Shown one piece after another: positions 1 to 8,436 of a DNA stretch of 64,000 bases. How positions within the stretch are numbered: the first letter of the stretch is position 1; the number at the start of each line of letters is the position of its first letter. The stretch is from Nitrosomonadales bacterium (GTDB lineage Bacteria; Pseudomonadota; Gammaproteobacteria; Burkholderiales; Gallionellaceae). Position numbers and translations under genes: made by a program. The notes under the pieces are model-generated. The model searched no databases. It saw nothing but the letters and a program-made list of their open reading frames with translations, and was not told the DNA's origin. The stretch is from NCBI GenBank assembly GCA_016218415.1, contig JACRED010000035.1, forward strand, positions 1 to 64,000. The letters are read 5' to 3'.

Positions 1-19
1 ATTTCTACCCCCATCCCAA

Positions 20-130
20 CCTTCCCCCTGCAAGGGGGAAGGAGTGGTAATGCAGCCGCCTTCAGGCGGCTCACGGTTTTATTGGCGCCTTTGAGGCGCT
101 CACCCAATAAGCCTCCGGCTTTGCCGGAGG
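20..130. repeat. Cluster of four short perfect hairpins
   Basis: Four inverted repeats follow one another. CCTTCCCCC pairs with GGGGGAAGG (20-28/34-42), GCCGCC with GGCGGC (55-60/65-70), a GCGCC/GGCGC pair lies near 85-99, and CCTCCGGC pairs with GCCGGAGG around a TTT loop (112-119/123-130). The last is followed by a short T-rich stretch and could end transcription of a gene left of the window. The spacers after hairpins 2 and 3 share a CTCAC sequence, which suggests a mosaic intergenic repeat. No gene is visible in 1-165. Confidence 0.6.
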
Positions 131-194
131 TAATTTAACTGCTATACGCTATAATCTCTCGTCCTATTTGCAATCAATTGAACAGGGTGATAAC

Positions 195-605
195 TTGGCA
201 TCGAATAAGGCACGCGCCCATTTCACACTCAGTGGTTATCATTTCGATCCTGATGACATCACGCGTCTGCTTGGCATCGAACCCACCTCGGTTGATGCAT
301 CCGGCGCGCGCAGTCCCCTCGATAAACCCGTGATCAGTTCCTGGGAGTTATCAACGGAAGTGATGATGGACAATATCGACGTTTATAAAATGACGGAGAT
401 CATCATTAAAAAAATAGAACCGGCCAAGGAAAAAATTCTGCAAGTCATTAAAAGCCACAACTTGTCGCCCAGAATCGGCGTGGTTTTGGTTCTATCAGTT
501 GATAAAAATGAATCGATGCCCGATGTCGGATTCGGTGCCAGAACGATTCGTTTTCTGGCCGAGATCGGTGCTTTTATTAATGTGGATTACCAGATTGCCG
601 AGTGA
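195..605 (+). CDS. DUF4279 domain-containing protein
   Basis: A small soluble protein of about 136 residues with no signal peptide or membrane segment. The N-terminal pattern (a beta strand, then FDPDDITRLLGIEPT, then a segment ending in SSWEL) is the one I associate with DUF4279 proteins, whose function is unknown. The frame stays open to a TTG at 168. I prefer the TTG at 195 because an AGGG ribosome-binding sequence lies about 7 bases before it, giving MASNKARAHF. The gene stands alone, is followed by its own terminator, and has no evident link to the sulfur genes. Confidence 0.7.
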   Translation: MASNKARAHFTLSGYHFDPDDITRLLGIEPTSVDASGARSPLDKPVISSWELSTEVMMDNIDVYKMTEIIIKKIEPAKEKILQVIKSHNLSPRIGVVLVLSVDKNESMPDVGFGARTIRFLAEIGAFINVDYQIAE

Positions 606-626
606 ATTTGAGTTTTAGGCCGGATT

Positions 627-656
627 AAAAAAGCACGCTTTGATGGCGTGCTTTTC
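627..656 (+). terminator. Rho-independent terminator of the DUF4279 gene
   Basis: GCACGC (633-638) pairs with GCGTGC (646-651). The stem is extended by AAAA on the left and TTTT on the right, and a T-rich tail follows. It lies 22 bases after the stop codon at 605. Confidence 0.85.
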
Positions 657-667
657 TTTAGGGAGGA

Positions 668-784
668 GCTGATTTATTCCGTTCGCCCTGAGCTTGTCGA
701 AGGGCATATTGGGTAACCCATTGATTGATTGATTCCTCCATTCATGGTTCGACAAGCTCACCACGAACGGAGGAATAAATCAGC
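668..784. repeat. Long imperfect inverted repeat with GAGCTTGTCGAA core
   Basis: Two arms of about 40 bases (668-706 and 744-784) are near reverse complements. Both contain GAGCTTGTCGAA flanked by GTTCG and end in GCTGATTTATTCC or its complement. The core belongs to a small palindromic repeat family found in many proteobacterial genomes. A second copy lies inside comEC at 44722-44779. The remaining 607-833 region holds no gene. Confidence 0.8.
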
Positions 785-833
785 GTTTCTTTAGTGGCTG
801 TGCGGCCTCCCAGTTACTGCATAGCTGGCTGAC

Positions 834-1004
834 TTAGGGCTTCTTGGGAGTTTGGTATGGAACTTCTTTCTGGTGCGGTTCCCAGATGGTTTCATAGCCA
901 ACAAAAAACTGCCCCGGCACAATTTCTTTCTGACGGGTAGTCACGTGGAATGCGTGGCCATCGGGAACTTTGGGACGGGTGAAAGGCTTCTTGTCATCGC
1001 TCAT
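834..1004 (-). CDS. Small conserved-looking protein, 56 residues
   Basis: A complete short reading frame starts with ATG at 1004 and stops at 834. AAGGAG lies 7-8 bases before the start, a strong ribosome-binding site. The product begins MSDDKKPFTRPKVPDG, is polar and proline/lysine rich, and ends in PYQTPKKP. It has no cysteine, signal peptide or membrane segment. It lies downstream of the HIT gene on the same strand and may be the last gene of the SlyD-TPR-HIT group. I do not recognise a family. The good start site and the charged, non-random composition support it as real. Confidence 0.6.
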   Translation of the reverse strand: MSDDKKPFTRPKVPDGHAFHVTTRQKEIVPGQFFVGYETIWEPHQKEVPYQTPKKP

Positions 1005-1086
1005 GATCGTATCTCCTTGCTGGTTGAAAACGGGAAGAATATCAACGGTTGCCAGTCCCTCCCACTTAACTGGCTAACTATACTAT

Positions 1087-1500
1087 CTAGCGCGTGTAAT
1101 GCCCCTTCTTGGGAATCACATGGCGCACGCCGCCTTGGGGATTCTCGACATCACCCTGATAGCGCGGGATGAGGTGTATATGGACATGAAAGATACTCTG
1201 CCCGGCCGCCTGTCCTACGTTAACGCCGATGTTGTAGCCATCAGGCTTGAATTCCTCGTCCAGTCGCATGCGCTCCTCGGTGATCAGCCCCATGCAGGCA
1301 TTGATCTCTTCGGGCGTCAGGTCGAAAAAGCTGGCGACATGGCGACGCGGAATGACCAGGGTATGGCCCGGGCTCACCGCGTAGGTATCACGCGCACTGT
1401 AGGCAAGTTCATGCTCCAGTGATACACCGCGCGGATCTTTGCAGAACAGGCACGGGTTGTTCGGATCGCGCTTTTTTTCTGTATTTTCTACGGATGACAA
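1087..1500 (-). CDS. HIT family protein (histidine triad hydrolase)
   Basis: A 137-residue cytoplasmic protein with the HIT signature HVHIHLIPR near residue 105-113, where the alternating histidines form the nucleotide-phosphate hydrolysis site. An N-terminal CLFC pair is typical of zinc-binding HIT proteins, and the middle TLVIPRRHVASFFDLT segment fits the fold. The start is a TTG at 1500 with AGGGAG 8 bases upstream. It overlaps the end of the preceding TPR gene by 13 bases, so the two are probably translationally coupled. Family members hydrolyse dinucleotide polyphosphates or nucleoside phosphoramidates; the substrate here cannot be told. In sulfur oxidisers some HIT proteins act on adenosine phosphosulfates, so the nearness to aprBA and sat may matter (inference). 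Confidence 0.9.
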   Translation of the reverse strand: MSSVENTEKKRDPNNPCLFCKDPRGVSLEHELAYSARDTYAVSPGHTLVIPRRHVASFFDLTPEEINACMGLITEERMRLDEEFKPDGYNIGVNVGQAAGQSIFHVHIHLIPRYQGDVENPQGGVRHVIPKKGHYTR

Positions 1501-2567
1501 GCTTCGACTCCCTTATCAGTGGCAAGCGACAGCGACCTTGCCTTGCCCATTTGCTCCTCGCAATGCCTTAAACAGAGTGGCTGCAGGGCATGCGAAAAAC
1601 ATTCGATAATGACTTCAAACTCATCGGCCACTTCTTCTGCGAGCACGGTGTCGCTGGTTAACGCTGCCAGTACATTCTGTGCGGTCGCCTTGTTTACCCT
1701 GCATAGCACAGCCAGATGGATGGGAAGTTGCTGTTCCATACTGACCGTCAGCGCCTTTTCATATGAGTTTATCGCTTCTTTTAAGCGATCTGGATTTTCT
1801 TCAGATTCGCCGAGATGATGCAAAGCAACAGCACGGTTATTATGTGTGGCAGTCAGCTCTGGTGCGTAATTATCCGCATCGAGTACGGCAAGCGCATTTT
1901 TATAGGCAACAACGGATTTTTGAAATTGGCGGTTACCTTTAAGCAGTTTTCCGTGCGTATGCAAAGTGGCACCCAGTTGATGCATGGTATACATCCAGTC
2001 TTGCGGAAACTTCTCTCGCGTCCAGACCAGCAGGGCATTGGTATAAGCATCCACAGCGATTTTCAACGGCCTGGCAGTATCAAGCAGCCGACCCAGCGAC
2101 TGATTGGCCGTGCCCAGGTTGTATTGCGTCGCTGCCCATTCCGATGGCGAGTCTTCCTGTTTGTACTCTTCTAATGCATTGCCAAAACACTGGATGGCCT
2201 GTTCAAACAATTCAGCATCTCTGCGCTGCTGTCCCATTGCCGCCAGAATATTCCCAAGTTGATTCTGAGTTTCAGCCCAAGCCAATGGCTGCTGATCGCG
2301 GCTTATATTTGGAGCCGGGGTGCCTGTAACAGGAGTGACTGTCAGCGATACCTCAATCGCCTCGCGTAAACTCTCAAAGACTTTTGAGCTGAAACGGTGC
2401 TGCTCATAGTTCCCGCGTGTGAAACGAAAATTATCCGCTACAGCCACTCCGGTATCCGGAACAGCCGCTGCGGCCATCTCTGCACTCAGCATGCTTATGG
2501 AATTCGCTATCGCGCGCTCCAAGGCCTTGTTCGCGGGATAAATGATGTAAGTATTTGAGAATTTCAT
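1488..2567 (-). CDS. Tetratricopeptide repeat protein
   Basis: A 359-residue soluble protein with at least four TPR-like helical pairs between about residues 95 and 290. They show recurring patterns such as AWAETQNQLGNILAAMG and AATQYNLGTANQSLG, each followed by an aromatic and an ALEEY or ALLVW helix. Such units form a superhelical protein-binding scaffold. The first 40 residues contain an alanine-rich helix (ANSISMLSAEMAAAAV) but no clear export signal. The gene overlaps the upstream SlyD-like gene by 4 bases and the downstream HIT gene by 13, so the three form an operon. Partner unknown. Confidence 0.8.
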   Translation of the reverse strand: MKFSNTYIIYPANKALERAIANSISMLSAEMAAAAVPDTGVAVADNFRFTRGNYEQHRFSSKVFESLREAIEVSLTVTPVTGTPAPNISRDQQPLAWAETQNQLGNILAAMGQQRRDAELFEQAIQCFGNALEEYKQEDSPSEWAATQYNLGTANQSLGRLLDTARPLKIAVDAYTNALLVWTREKFPQDWMYTMHQLGATLHTHGKLLKGNRQFQKSVVAYKNALAVLDADNYAPELTATHNNRAVALHHLGESEENPDRLKEAINSYEKALTVSMEQQLPIHLAVLCRVNKATAQNVLAALTSDTVLAEEVADEFEVIIECFSHALQPLCLRHCEEQMGKARSLSLATDKGVEACHP

Positions 2568-3073
2568 TTTGCCCGATCAAGTATTTCATTCAAGTCAGGA
2601 TCGGCGCCGACCGCCCCGCCAAGCTCGATCTCTTCCTCGGAAGCATCGCGTATAGACAAGACTTCCAGCATGAAAGTGACTTCTCTGCCGCACAGCGGAT
2701 TGTTGCCGTCGACAGTTAAGGTCTTGTCATCGAATCGGGTAACGATAAAGTTTCTGGGCTCACCCTTTTCATTTTCCATGGTGATGGTCATACCGATCTC
2801 CCGATATTCTTCCGGGACATTTTCGATGCGGTCGGTAAATACCAGCGATTCATCCCGCTCACCGTATAACTTTGTGGTATCTACTGGCACTTCGATGATA
2901 TCGCCGACTTTTTTGCCATACAGTTCCTTGGTCACTTCTTCAGACATGACATCATTCACGCCATGAACATAAGCCAGCGGGTAATCTACCGTGACCAGTA
3001 TGTCGCCGGTTTTGTCATCGATGACCTTGTAATTCAGTTCAACGAATTTTTCGTCTTCAATGGTTTCTGACAT
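2564..3073 (-). CDS. FKBP-type peptidyl-prolyl isomerase, SlyD-like
   Basis: A 169-residue protein with the SlyD architecture. An N-terminal FKBP half begins VELNYKVIDDKTGDIL, an insert-in-flap domain covers roughly residues 65-130 with VPEEYREIGM, and the FKBP fold returns with DGNNPLCGREVTFMLEV, close to the SlyD motif DGNHPLAG. Unlike E. coli SlyD it lacks a histidine/cysteine-rich metal-binding tail and ends acidic. It would catalyse proline isomerisation and chaperone folding in the cytoplasm. It is first in a three-gene minus-strand run with the TPR and HIT genes. Nearness to apr genes suggests, but does not prove, a role in folding those enzymes. Confidence 0.85.
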   Translation of the reverse strand: MSETIEDEKFVELNYKVIDDKTGDILVTVDYPLAYVHGVNDVMSEEVTKELYGKKVGDIIEVPVDTTKLYGERDESLVFTDRIENVPEEYREIGMTITMENEKGEPRNFIVTRFDDKTLTVDGNNPLCGREVTFMLEVLSIRDASEEEIELGGAVGADPDLNEILDRAK

Positions 3074-3102
3074 ATATGTTTTAAATTTATAAAAACCTTG
3101 TC

Positions 3103-3453
3103 CTAAAATATGGTGGCGCCAAAGATTCTCACCTTGTCTCTTTCATAACCCAGCACCAGTCTTCCCAGCCATTCCCCCGCTTTTTTCGAGCTTCTCTGTT
3201 TGTATAGCACGGTGACATGTTCACCACGACGTATGATGCCAAGATACTCATAGTCCGGTGACAGGTTTTTTGCCAGTTCGCTTCTGGCAAACTGCTTGCC
3301 CATTTCTACTTCGTTAGCACCCGCAATAAAAGTGCTCGAAAAATTTCGTGTGAAAGCGCCGTAGTTGCCTTCATTCGAGTATTTGACCAAATCCGCCCAC
3401 ATGGGATTTGCGATCTCCAAAATCTCTTCATCTGTCTTATCAATAATATTCAT
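3103..3453 (-). CDS. Hypothetical protein downstream of aprA
   Basis: A soluble protein of 116 residues starting MNIIDKTDEEILEIANPMW. I chose the ATG at 3453 because GGAG lies 8 bases before it. The longer frame to 3522 runs back through a strong terminator and is unlikely to be used. The product reads like an alpha+beta fold: an N-terminal helix, a TFIAGANEVEMGKQFARSEL helix, then strands (LGIIRRGEHVTVLYKQ, RLVLGYERDKVRIFGATIF), resembling NTF2-like or SnoaL-like small proteins. No function can be assigned. It is separated from aprA by a terminator and so probably has its own promoter or depends on read-through. Confidence 0.65.
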   Translation of the reverse strand: MNIIDKTDEEILEIANPMWADLVKYSNEGNYGAFTRNFSSTFIAGANEVEMGKQFARSELAKNLSPDYEYLGIIRRGEHVTVLYKQRSSKKAGEWLGRLVLGYERDKVRIFGATIF

Positions 3454-3482
3454 CAACCAAACTCCATCCTTGCGCAAGAGAC

Positions 3483-3519
3483 AAAAAGAGGACCAACATA
3501 AAATTATGCCGGTCCTCTT
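3483..3519 (-). terminator. Rho-independent terminator of the apr operon
   Basis: Read on the minus strand, AAGAGGACC pairs with GGTCCTCTT, with inner pairing through GCATAA, and a run of five T follows. It lies about 80 bases after the aprA stop codon. Confidence 0.9.
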
Positions 3520-3598
3520 CAATATACTACCAAGCTATCGCCAAACCGTTTGCGCGGGCCTGATTTATACAAAACCGGTAAATCAAGCCTGCATTTGC

Positions 3599-5491
3599 TT
3601 AGTGGTGCCCTTCAGGCGGAGCTTTCTCCACATCACCTACCAAGTGGTAGAGCGGTGCTTTTTCCATCGTGTACTCACCCGTTTTGGGATCACGACGGGA
3701 CACTGTCAGCACGTGCCAGTTCTCATCGTCCAGCTTCATTGCATCACCACGGTAGTAGTATCCCGGCCAACGGGTTTCCTTACGGAACAGCGTGTGATGG
3801 AACACACTTTCAGATGTGAGGTAACGATGCTTCAGCTCCCATGCACGCAGCAGTTCATGGATATCTGATGCGGCAACCTTTTCCAGATCTTCCCCCAGGA
3901 TAGCCATCTTCTTCAGGCCGATATTCAGCAGCTTGTCGTTGGTCATGTAGTTGACACCAAAACCACCACAGTACTCATCCATCAGCTTTTGCAAACGATC
4001 AAGACCCTGTCTCGGATTGATGAAGTTGGGATTGACGGTACCCGCAACCACTTCGTTGCTATAAACCCGATACGTTTCCAGAGGCTTGTAGATCTGTTCC
4101 TTGCGGCGATTGAGCTGGGCGTCGGAAACACGGATGCCCTCTGCCTTGCCATCATCAATATATTTGCAGGCAGCCTTGGCAGCCAGACGACCTTCAGTGA
4201 AGGAGCCTGATGAGAATGCGTGAGGTGTACCACCAGCCGCATCACCCGCACCGAACAGGCCTTCAATGGTTGTCATGCGGTTGTAGCCCCAGAAATACTC
4301 GGGTGGGGACAAGTCTTCAGGGCCTGAACACCAGGCGCCACAACCCGTTGCATGTGAGCCCATTACGTATGGCTCGGAAGTCGTCAGTTCGGGGTTTTCG
4401 TATTTGGGATCAACGTCGGTGGCTGCCCACAGTACCGCCTGGCCAACGGTCATGCCCAGGAAGTTGTGCCAGCCGATCTCTTCAAGATGAGGGTCCTGGA
4501 AGGCTTCCATGGTGACCATGTAAATAGGGCCGCGACCGGCATTCACCTCGGAGATGATCGCGTGGTTACGCAGGCAGGTCGGAATAGGGCGGTGAGTCCG
4601 GTGCGAAACTTCCGGGTCCAGGTATTCTTTGCCGACCATTTTTTGCAGTTCCGGAAACCACTTGGACTCGTACTCTTCACCGTAGGCATTCTGGGTATAG
4701 GTCTTGAGGTGCAGAAAGTAGGCGCCGACTGGCCCGTAACCATCCTTGAATCGAGCCAGTACGATACGGTTTTCCATTTGTGTCATCTTCGCGCCGGCTT
4801 CGATCATCAGGCCATAGGCAGATCCCGACGACCACGGTGCGTACCAGACACGACCCGCACCTTCACCGACAGAACGCGGCTTGAAGATGTTGGAAGCGCC
4901 ACCGGCACCACAGATAACGGTTTTGGACTTGAACACGTGGTAGTTGCCCGTGCGGACATTAAAGCCCACGGCGCCGGCAACACGGTTCTCCTTGGATTCA
5001 TCCATCAGCAGGTGGGTCAAACAGACGCGGTTGAAAACCTTGTCCGCTGACTTCTTGGCCGCTTCAGCAACGATAGGCTTGTAGGATTCACCATGAATCA
5101 TGATCTGCCAGCGCCCTTCACGCAGAAACGAACCCTTCTTCTCGTCGCGCATGATGGGAAGTCCCCACTCTTCGAAGTTGTGCACCGTGGAGTCAACGTG
5201 ACGCGCCATATCAAAAGCGAGGTCTTCGCGCACCATGCCCATCAGGTCGATACGTGCATAGCGCACGTGATCCTCGGGATTGTTCTCGCCAAAGCGTGTA
5301 CCCATGTAGCAGTTGATCGCATACAGGCCCTGGGCTACCGCACCGGAACGCATGATGTTTGCTTTTTCGGCGATGACGATCTTTTTGTTCTGACCCCAAT
5401 ATCTTGCTTCAAATGCCGCACCCGTACCGCCCAGACCGGCACCGGCAACCAGGATGTCGATATCTTCTTCAATAATTGTCTGGTAGCTCAT
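3599..5491 (-). CDS. aprA: Adenylylsulfate (APS) reductase alpha subunit
   Basis: A 630-residue FAD protein that, in sulfur oxidisers, forms APS from sulfite and AMP in the cytoplasm. The N-terminal dinucleotide-binding stretch is DILVAGAGLGGTGAAFEARYWG (about residues 10-31), followed by the succinate-dehydrogenase/fumarate-reductase type FAD domain. The FGAGDAAGGTPHAFSSGSFTEGRLAA segment near residue 410-435 closes the FAD site. Length and C-terminal sequence (YYYRGDAMKLDDENWHVLTVSRRD) fit AprA. Its start codon overlaps the aprB stop (TAATG), indicating strict coupling. It is the third gene of aprM-aprB-aprA, and sat lies directly upstream on the same strand. Confidence 0.98.
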   Translation of the reverse strand: MSYQTIIEEDIDILVAGAGLGGTGAAFEARYWGQNKKIVIAEKANIMRSGAVAQGLYAINCYMGTRFGENNPEDHVRYARIDLMGMVREDLAFDMARHVDSTVHNFEEWGLPIMRDEKKGSFLREGRWQIMIHGESYKPIVAEAAKKSADKVFNRVCLTHLLMDESKENRVAGAVGFNVRTGNYHVFKSKTVICGAGGASNIFKPRSVGEGAGRVWYAPWSSGSAYGLMIEAGAKMTQMENRIVLARFKDGYGPVGAYFLHLKTYTQNAYGEEYESKWFPELQKMVGKEYLDPEVSHRTHRPIPTCLRNHAIISEVNAGRGPIYMVTMEAFQDPHLEEIGWHNFLGMTVGQAVLWAATDVDPKYENPELTTSEPYVMGSHATGCGAWCSGPEDLSPPEYFWGYNRMTTIEGLFGAGDAAGGTPHAFSSGSFTEGRLAAKAACKYIDDGKAEGIRVSDAQLNRRKEQIYKPLETYRVYSNEVVAGTVNPNFINPRQGLDRLQKLMDEYCGGFGVNYMTNDKLLNIGLKKMAILGEDLEKVAASDIHELLRAWELKHRYLTSESVFHHTLFRKETRWPGYYYRGDAMKLDDENWHVLTVSRRDPKTGEYTMEKAPLYHLVGDVEKAPPEGHH

Positions 5492-5973
5492 TAGTATTGC
5501 ACTCCCTTTTTGATTTCCAGGCCATTGGATTCCAGCGTGTGCAATCCACCCTCATCCATGCGGATGTATTTCGGCTCGTTGAACAATAATTGACTGTCTC
5601 GCATCTCCTGGCTGGGGGCGGGCACGTCTGCGAGTTTCGGTGTCGCCGAGCCCCAGGGCTTGGTCGTGATGGGCGCCAGCAGTTCCATATCTTTTTTACC
5701 GTTGCGGAACTTGATGCGCCAGGCAATCGTGCCTTTCTCTTCATCGCGGATCACTCGAACACTGTGTCCCAGCGGTGCAAAGTCGGCATAACCGCGTACA
5801 TCAATCGCATGGTGCGGGCAGGCTTTTACGCAGGAATAGCATTCCCAGCACATATTGGGTTCGATGTTGTAAGCCCGACGCAGCTTTTTATCGATGTGCA
5901 TGATGTCGGACGGGCAGATGTCAACGCATTCACCACAACCATCACAACGCGTCATATATACAAAGGTTGGCAT
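5491..5973 (-). CDS. aprB: APS reductase beta subunit, two [4Fe-4S] clusters
   Basis: A 160-residue ferredoxin-like subunit that carries electrons between the AprA flavin and the membrane partner. Two cysteine groups are visible in the first 55 residues: CDGCGECVDICPSDIMH and CWECYSCVKACPHH. A C-terminal tail of about 90 residues wraps around AprA in known structures. Length and order match the AprB family. It lies between aprM and aprA; the stop overlaps the aprA start, and there is a short gap of about 40 bases to aprM. Confidence 0.98.
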   Translation of the reverse strand: MPTFVYMTRCDGCGECVDICPSDIMHIDKKLRRAYNIEPNMCWECYSCVKACPHHAIDVRGYADFAPLGHSVRVIRDEEKGTIAWRIKFRNGKKDMELLAPITTKPWGSATPKLADVPAPSQEMRDSQLLFNEPKYIRMDEGGLHTLESNGLEIKKGVQY

Positions 5974-6015
5974 AAGATACTCCTCGATTTTTTCAGGTAA
6001 TTGGTCAAGTCAGCA

Positions 6016-6852
6016 TTAATAGTGTTTTGCTTTTTCAGCCTTGATACAAAGCCCCATGTTTGGGGGATTCTTGCCCATATACATAGGGATATCAGGAAAC
6101 TTTCGCTGCACTTCAGGATCGGTCAAATCATAGTCGGGAGGCAAATTCTCCCGGGAACCATCGGCCCTGGTAATTTTTTTCTGGTAGGCCGCAGCGGGCT
6201 TGAAGAACATGTGGGCAAACTTGGACCAATAAACGCCGCCAAAGAGAACCGTGCTTGCCAGGATGAACAAGGCGAAGAATATGGTTAATCCACCACCGGT
6301 AAACGACCAGATCAATGCGAAAGTCGAGGTGGCCAGAAGCGAGAGAATAAACAAATCCGCACGCTCGAACCGAAACCATGTAAGGCCTTCCGCAGACACG
6401 TCAACGCGGATAAACAACCAGAACCAGTATCCACCCAAAGCCAGCATCAGCGCGCCGATATGCCATAGCTGTGGCAGCAGGGCAGGTGTGGGCGTTGCCG
6501 GCGTGGGATAGCCAAAAATCATGATTGCGGTAGTCACAACGAAAATAATGGTCCCCCACATGGTCAACAGATGGGAAAGCCTGCGTCTTGGATTGCTGAA
6601 TTCGCCGGAAGTTAATACTTCGTTTACCAGTACTGAAGCGGCAATCGAGGCTTTTTCTCCACCACCCACCGACCGTTCTGCGCTTTTCTTCGCTTTTTTC
6701 GCATTTTCGAAAAAGTACTGCGCGCTTTTCTTATGCATCATGTCCAGTATTGTCCCGCCCATGACCAGCAGGACCATCAAGACGATATACCCCTGCATAA
6801 TTGCGGGTGATATAACTTCCGAAAGTTCGGCAAAGAGATTGCTCGTGAACAT
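6016..6852 (-). CDS. aprM: APS reductase membrane anchor AprM
   Basis: A membrane protein of 278 residues, the first gene of the apr operon. About six hydrophobic segments are visible: one near the N-terminus (GYIVLMVLLVMGGTIL) and others such as LTMWGTIIFVVTTAIMIFGY, IGALMLALGGYWFWLFI, DLFILSLLATSTFALIW and GLTIFFALFILASTVLFGGVYW. A soluble C-terminal tail follows. I use the ATG at 6852 because GGAGGAG lies 8 bases before it; a longer frame to 6918 has no such site. Many betaproteobacterial sulfur oxidisers carry AprM in place of the QmoABC complex, and it is thought to pass electrons from AprBA to the quinone pool. Confidence 0.9.
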   Translation of the reverse strand: MFTSNLFAELSEVISPAIMQGYIVLMVLLVMGGTILDMMHKKSAQYFFENAKKAKKSAERSVGGGEKASIAASVLVNEVLTSGEFSNPRRRLSHLLTMWGTIIFVVTTAIMIFGYPTPATPTPALLPQLWHIGALMLALGGYWFWLFIRVDVSAEGLTWFRFERADLFILSLLATSTFALIWSFTGGGLTIFFALFILASTVLFGGVYWSKFAHMFFKPAAAYQKKITRADGSRENLPPDYDLTDPEVQRKFPDIPMYMGKNPPNMGLCIKAEKAKHY

Positions 6853-7005
6853 TGGGTTCTCCTCCATAAATTTAAATACAAGGCTATCATTCAATTGGTT
6901 AGCTGTCGAAAATAACAAAGGCTAGCCCCCACAAAAATCCTACACCCTAAGAATCTGCCACCATTACTTTACCCAATCAACCCTGACAAAAAGAGGGGGT
7001 GTTTT

Positions 7006-8220
7006 CTAGCGTCCCGAATGCCCGCTGAGCTTTACCTCTACTTTCTCATGCTCTTCCAGACCCGCGTAATACCGGCGCAGTATCTTCAGCACTTCCGGCC
7101 GGCTGAATTCGGCAGGAACCTCAGCGCCTTCCGATAACCATTTGCGCAGCTTGGTGCCGGAAACCAGCAGGCGGTCTGCCTCGCCGTGCGGGCAGGTGCG
7201 CGCCGAGGCCATGCCGCCGCACTGGTAACACCAGAACGTCCAGTCGATCTTGAGCGCCTGGGTTTCCAGCGCGCCCTTGGGTATCTTGTCGAAGATGTGA
7301 TGGGCCTCAAACGGCCCGTAGTAATTGCCGACGCCCGCGTGATCGCGACCGACGATCAGGTGCGAGCAGCCGTAATTCTGGCGGAACAGTGCGTGCAGCA
7401 GCGCTTCGCGCGGCCCCGCGTAACGCATGTCGAGCGGGTAGCCGGCCTGCACGATGGTGTTCTTGACGAAGTATTTTTCAACCAGGGTGCCGATGGCGTG
7501 GGTGCGCACATCGGCGGGAATGTCGCCGGGCTTGAGGTGGCCGAGCAGCGAGTGGATCAGCACGCCGTCGCAGACTTCGATCGCCACCTTGGCGAGATAT
7601 TCGTGCGAGCGGTGCATCGGGTTGCGCGTCTGAAACGCCGCGATCTTGCTCCATCCCAGTTTTTCAAACAGTTCGCGCGTCTCGCGCGGGGTCATGAACA
7701 GTTCGCCGTATTTTTTATCGAACCCGCCCAGCGACAGCACTTTGACCGGCCCGGCAAGATTGATGTCGCCCTGCTCCATCACCATCTTCACGCCGGGATG
7801 TTCATGGTCGACGGTGTGGAACACGGTCGCGCATTCGTGCGCCTTGTCGATACTGTATTTTTCGGTGATGCGCATCGTCGCCAGGATGCTGTCGTCATCC
7901 GGGTCGATCAGCGCGATCTCGCTGCCGGTCTTGATGTTGAGCGCGGCGGTTTTGCTGACAGAGAGGGTAATGGGGATGGGCCAGAACAGGCCGTTGGTCA
8001 TTTTCATCCCGGCGCACACGCCCTGCCAATTGGTAAAGGACATGAAGCCGTCGAGTGGCGTGAATCCGCCGATGCCCATCATCACCAGATCGCCCTTTTC
8101 GCGCGAACTGACCTTGATCTGTGGCATGGAGCCGGCACGCTTCAGTTCGTCCGCAAGGGCGCCATCCTTGAGCAAAAGGGGATTCAGCTCACCCCCACCG
8201 TGCGGCCTTACGAGTGCCAT
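7006..8220 (-). CDS. sat: Sulfate adenylyltransferase (ATP sulfurylase), dissimilatory type
   Basis: A 404-residue enzyme. In this pathway it runs in the ATP-forming direction, turning APS and pyrophosphate into sulfate and ATP in the cytoplasm. The nucleotide-binding motifs are [14 protein letters not shown] (about residues 195-208) and [13 protein letters not shown] zinc-binding [16 protein letters not shown] near residue 335-350 is typical of the bacterial dissimilatory form. The start is the ATG at 8220, with GGGGAGGAG just upstream. It faces away from soeA, and the 216-base intergenic region carries a TAACC-N6-GGTTA inverted repeat that could serve both directions. There are 153 bases to aprM on the same strand. 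Confidence 0.97.
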   Translation of the reverse strand: MALVRPHGGGELNPLLLKDGALADELKRAGSMPQIKVSSREKGDLVMMGIGGFTPLDGFMSFTNWQGVCAGMKMTNGLFWPIPITLSVSKTAALNIKTGSEIALIDPDDDSILATMRITEKYSIDKAHECATVFHTVDHEHPGVKMVMEQGDINLAGPVKVLSLGGFDKKYGELFMTPRETRELFEKLGWSKIAAFQTRNPMHRSHEYLAKVAIEVCDGVLIHSLLGHLKPGDIPADVRTHAIGTLVEKYFVKNTIVQAGYPLDMRYAGPREALLHALFRQNYGCSHLIVGRDHAGVGNYYGPFEAHHIFDKIPKGALETQALKIDWTFWCYQCGGMASARTCPHGEADRLLVSGTKLRKWLSEGAEVPAEFSRPEVLKILRRYYAGLEEHEKVEVKLSGHSGR

Positions 8221-8293
8221 AGCTCCTCCCCTTATCGCCAATTTCTTATATCAACTGTAAGGGCATGCTAGAACTTTAGCCGCCAAACAACGA

Positions 8294-8309
8294 TAACCCT
8301 TATGGGTTA
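8294..8309. promoter_or_regulatory. Candidate sulfur-regulon operator, site A (sat/soeA)
   Basis: TAACC-CTTATG-GGTTA, with the palindrome extended by one base each side (ATAACCC/GGGTTAT). It lies between the divergent sat and soeA genes, 74 bases from the sat start and about 128 from the soeA start. Weak -10-like hexamers lie about 30 bases from its centre on both sides: TATGGA at 8332 on plus and TAGCAT at 8270 on minus. The same arrangement of half-sites recurs before tusA and dsrA. Confidence 0.6.
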
Positions 8310-8436
8310 TAGTTTGATAGCTCATCACGGCTATGGATTGCGCGTCAATCATTTACGCATACTACGCGCCTACAAAAATGGCTCTTGCTCTGTCTACAAG
8401 AGTTGCGATCGATAACATGACTGTCAGCACACATTG

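Noticed and set aside
852-1172. 106-codon plus-strand frame
   Set aside because: It overlaps the HIT gene and the better-supported 56-residue minus-strand gene, and lacks a ribosome-binding site.
6853-7005. A TAACC-N6-GGTTA operator before aprM
   Set aside because: A GGTTA occurs at 6897-6901, but the bases where the left arm should be do not match. No convincing site is present, so apr may be regulated differently or read through from sat.
7186-8271. 361-codon open frame opposite sat
   Set aside because: It lies wholly antisense to a well-supported ATP sulfurylase gene. The frame is open only because of the GC-rich codon pattern of sat, and its sequence has no domain.
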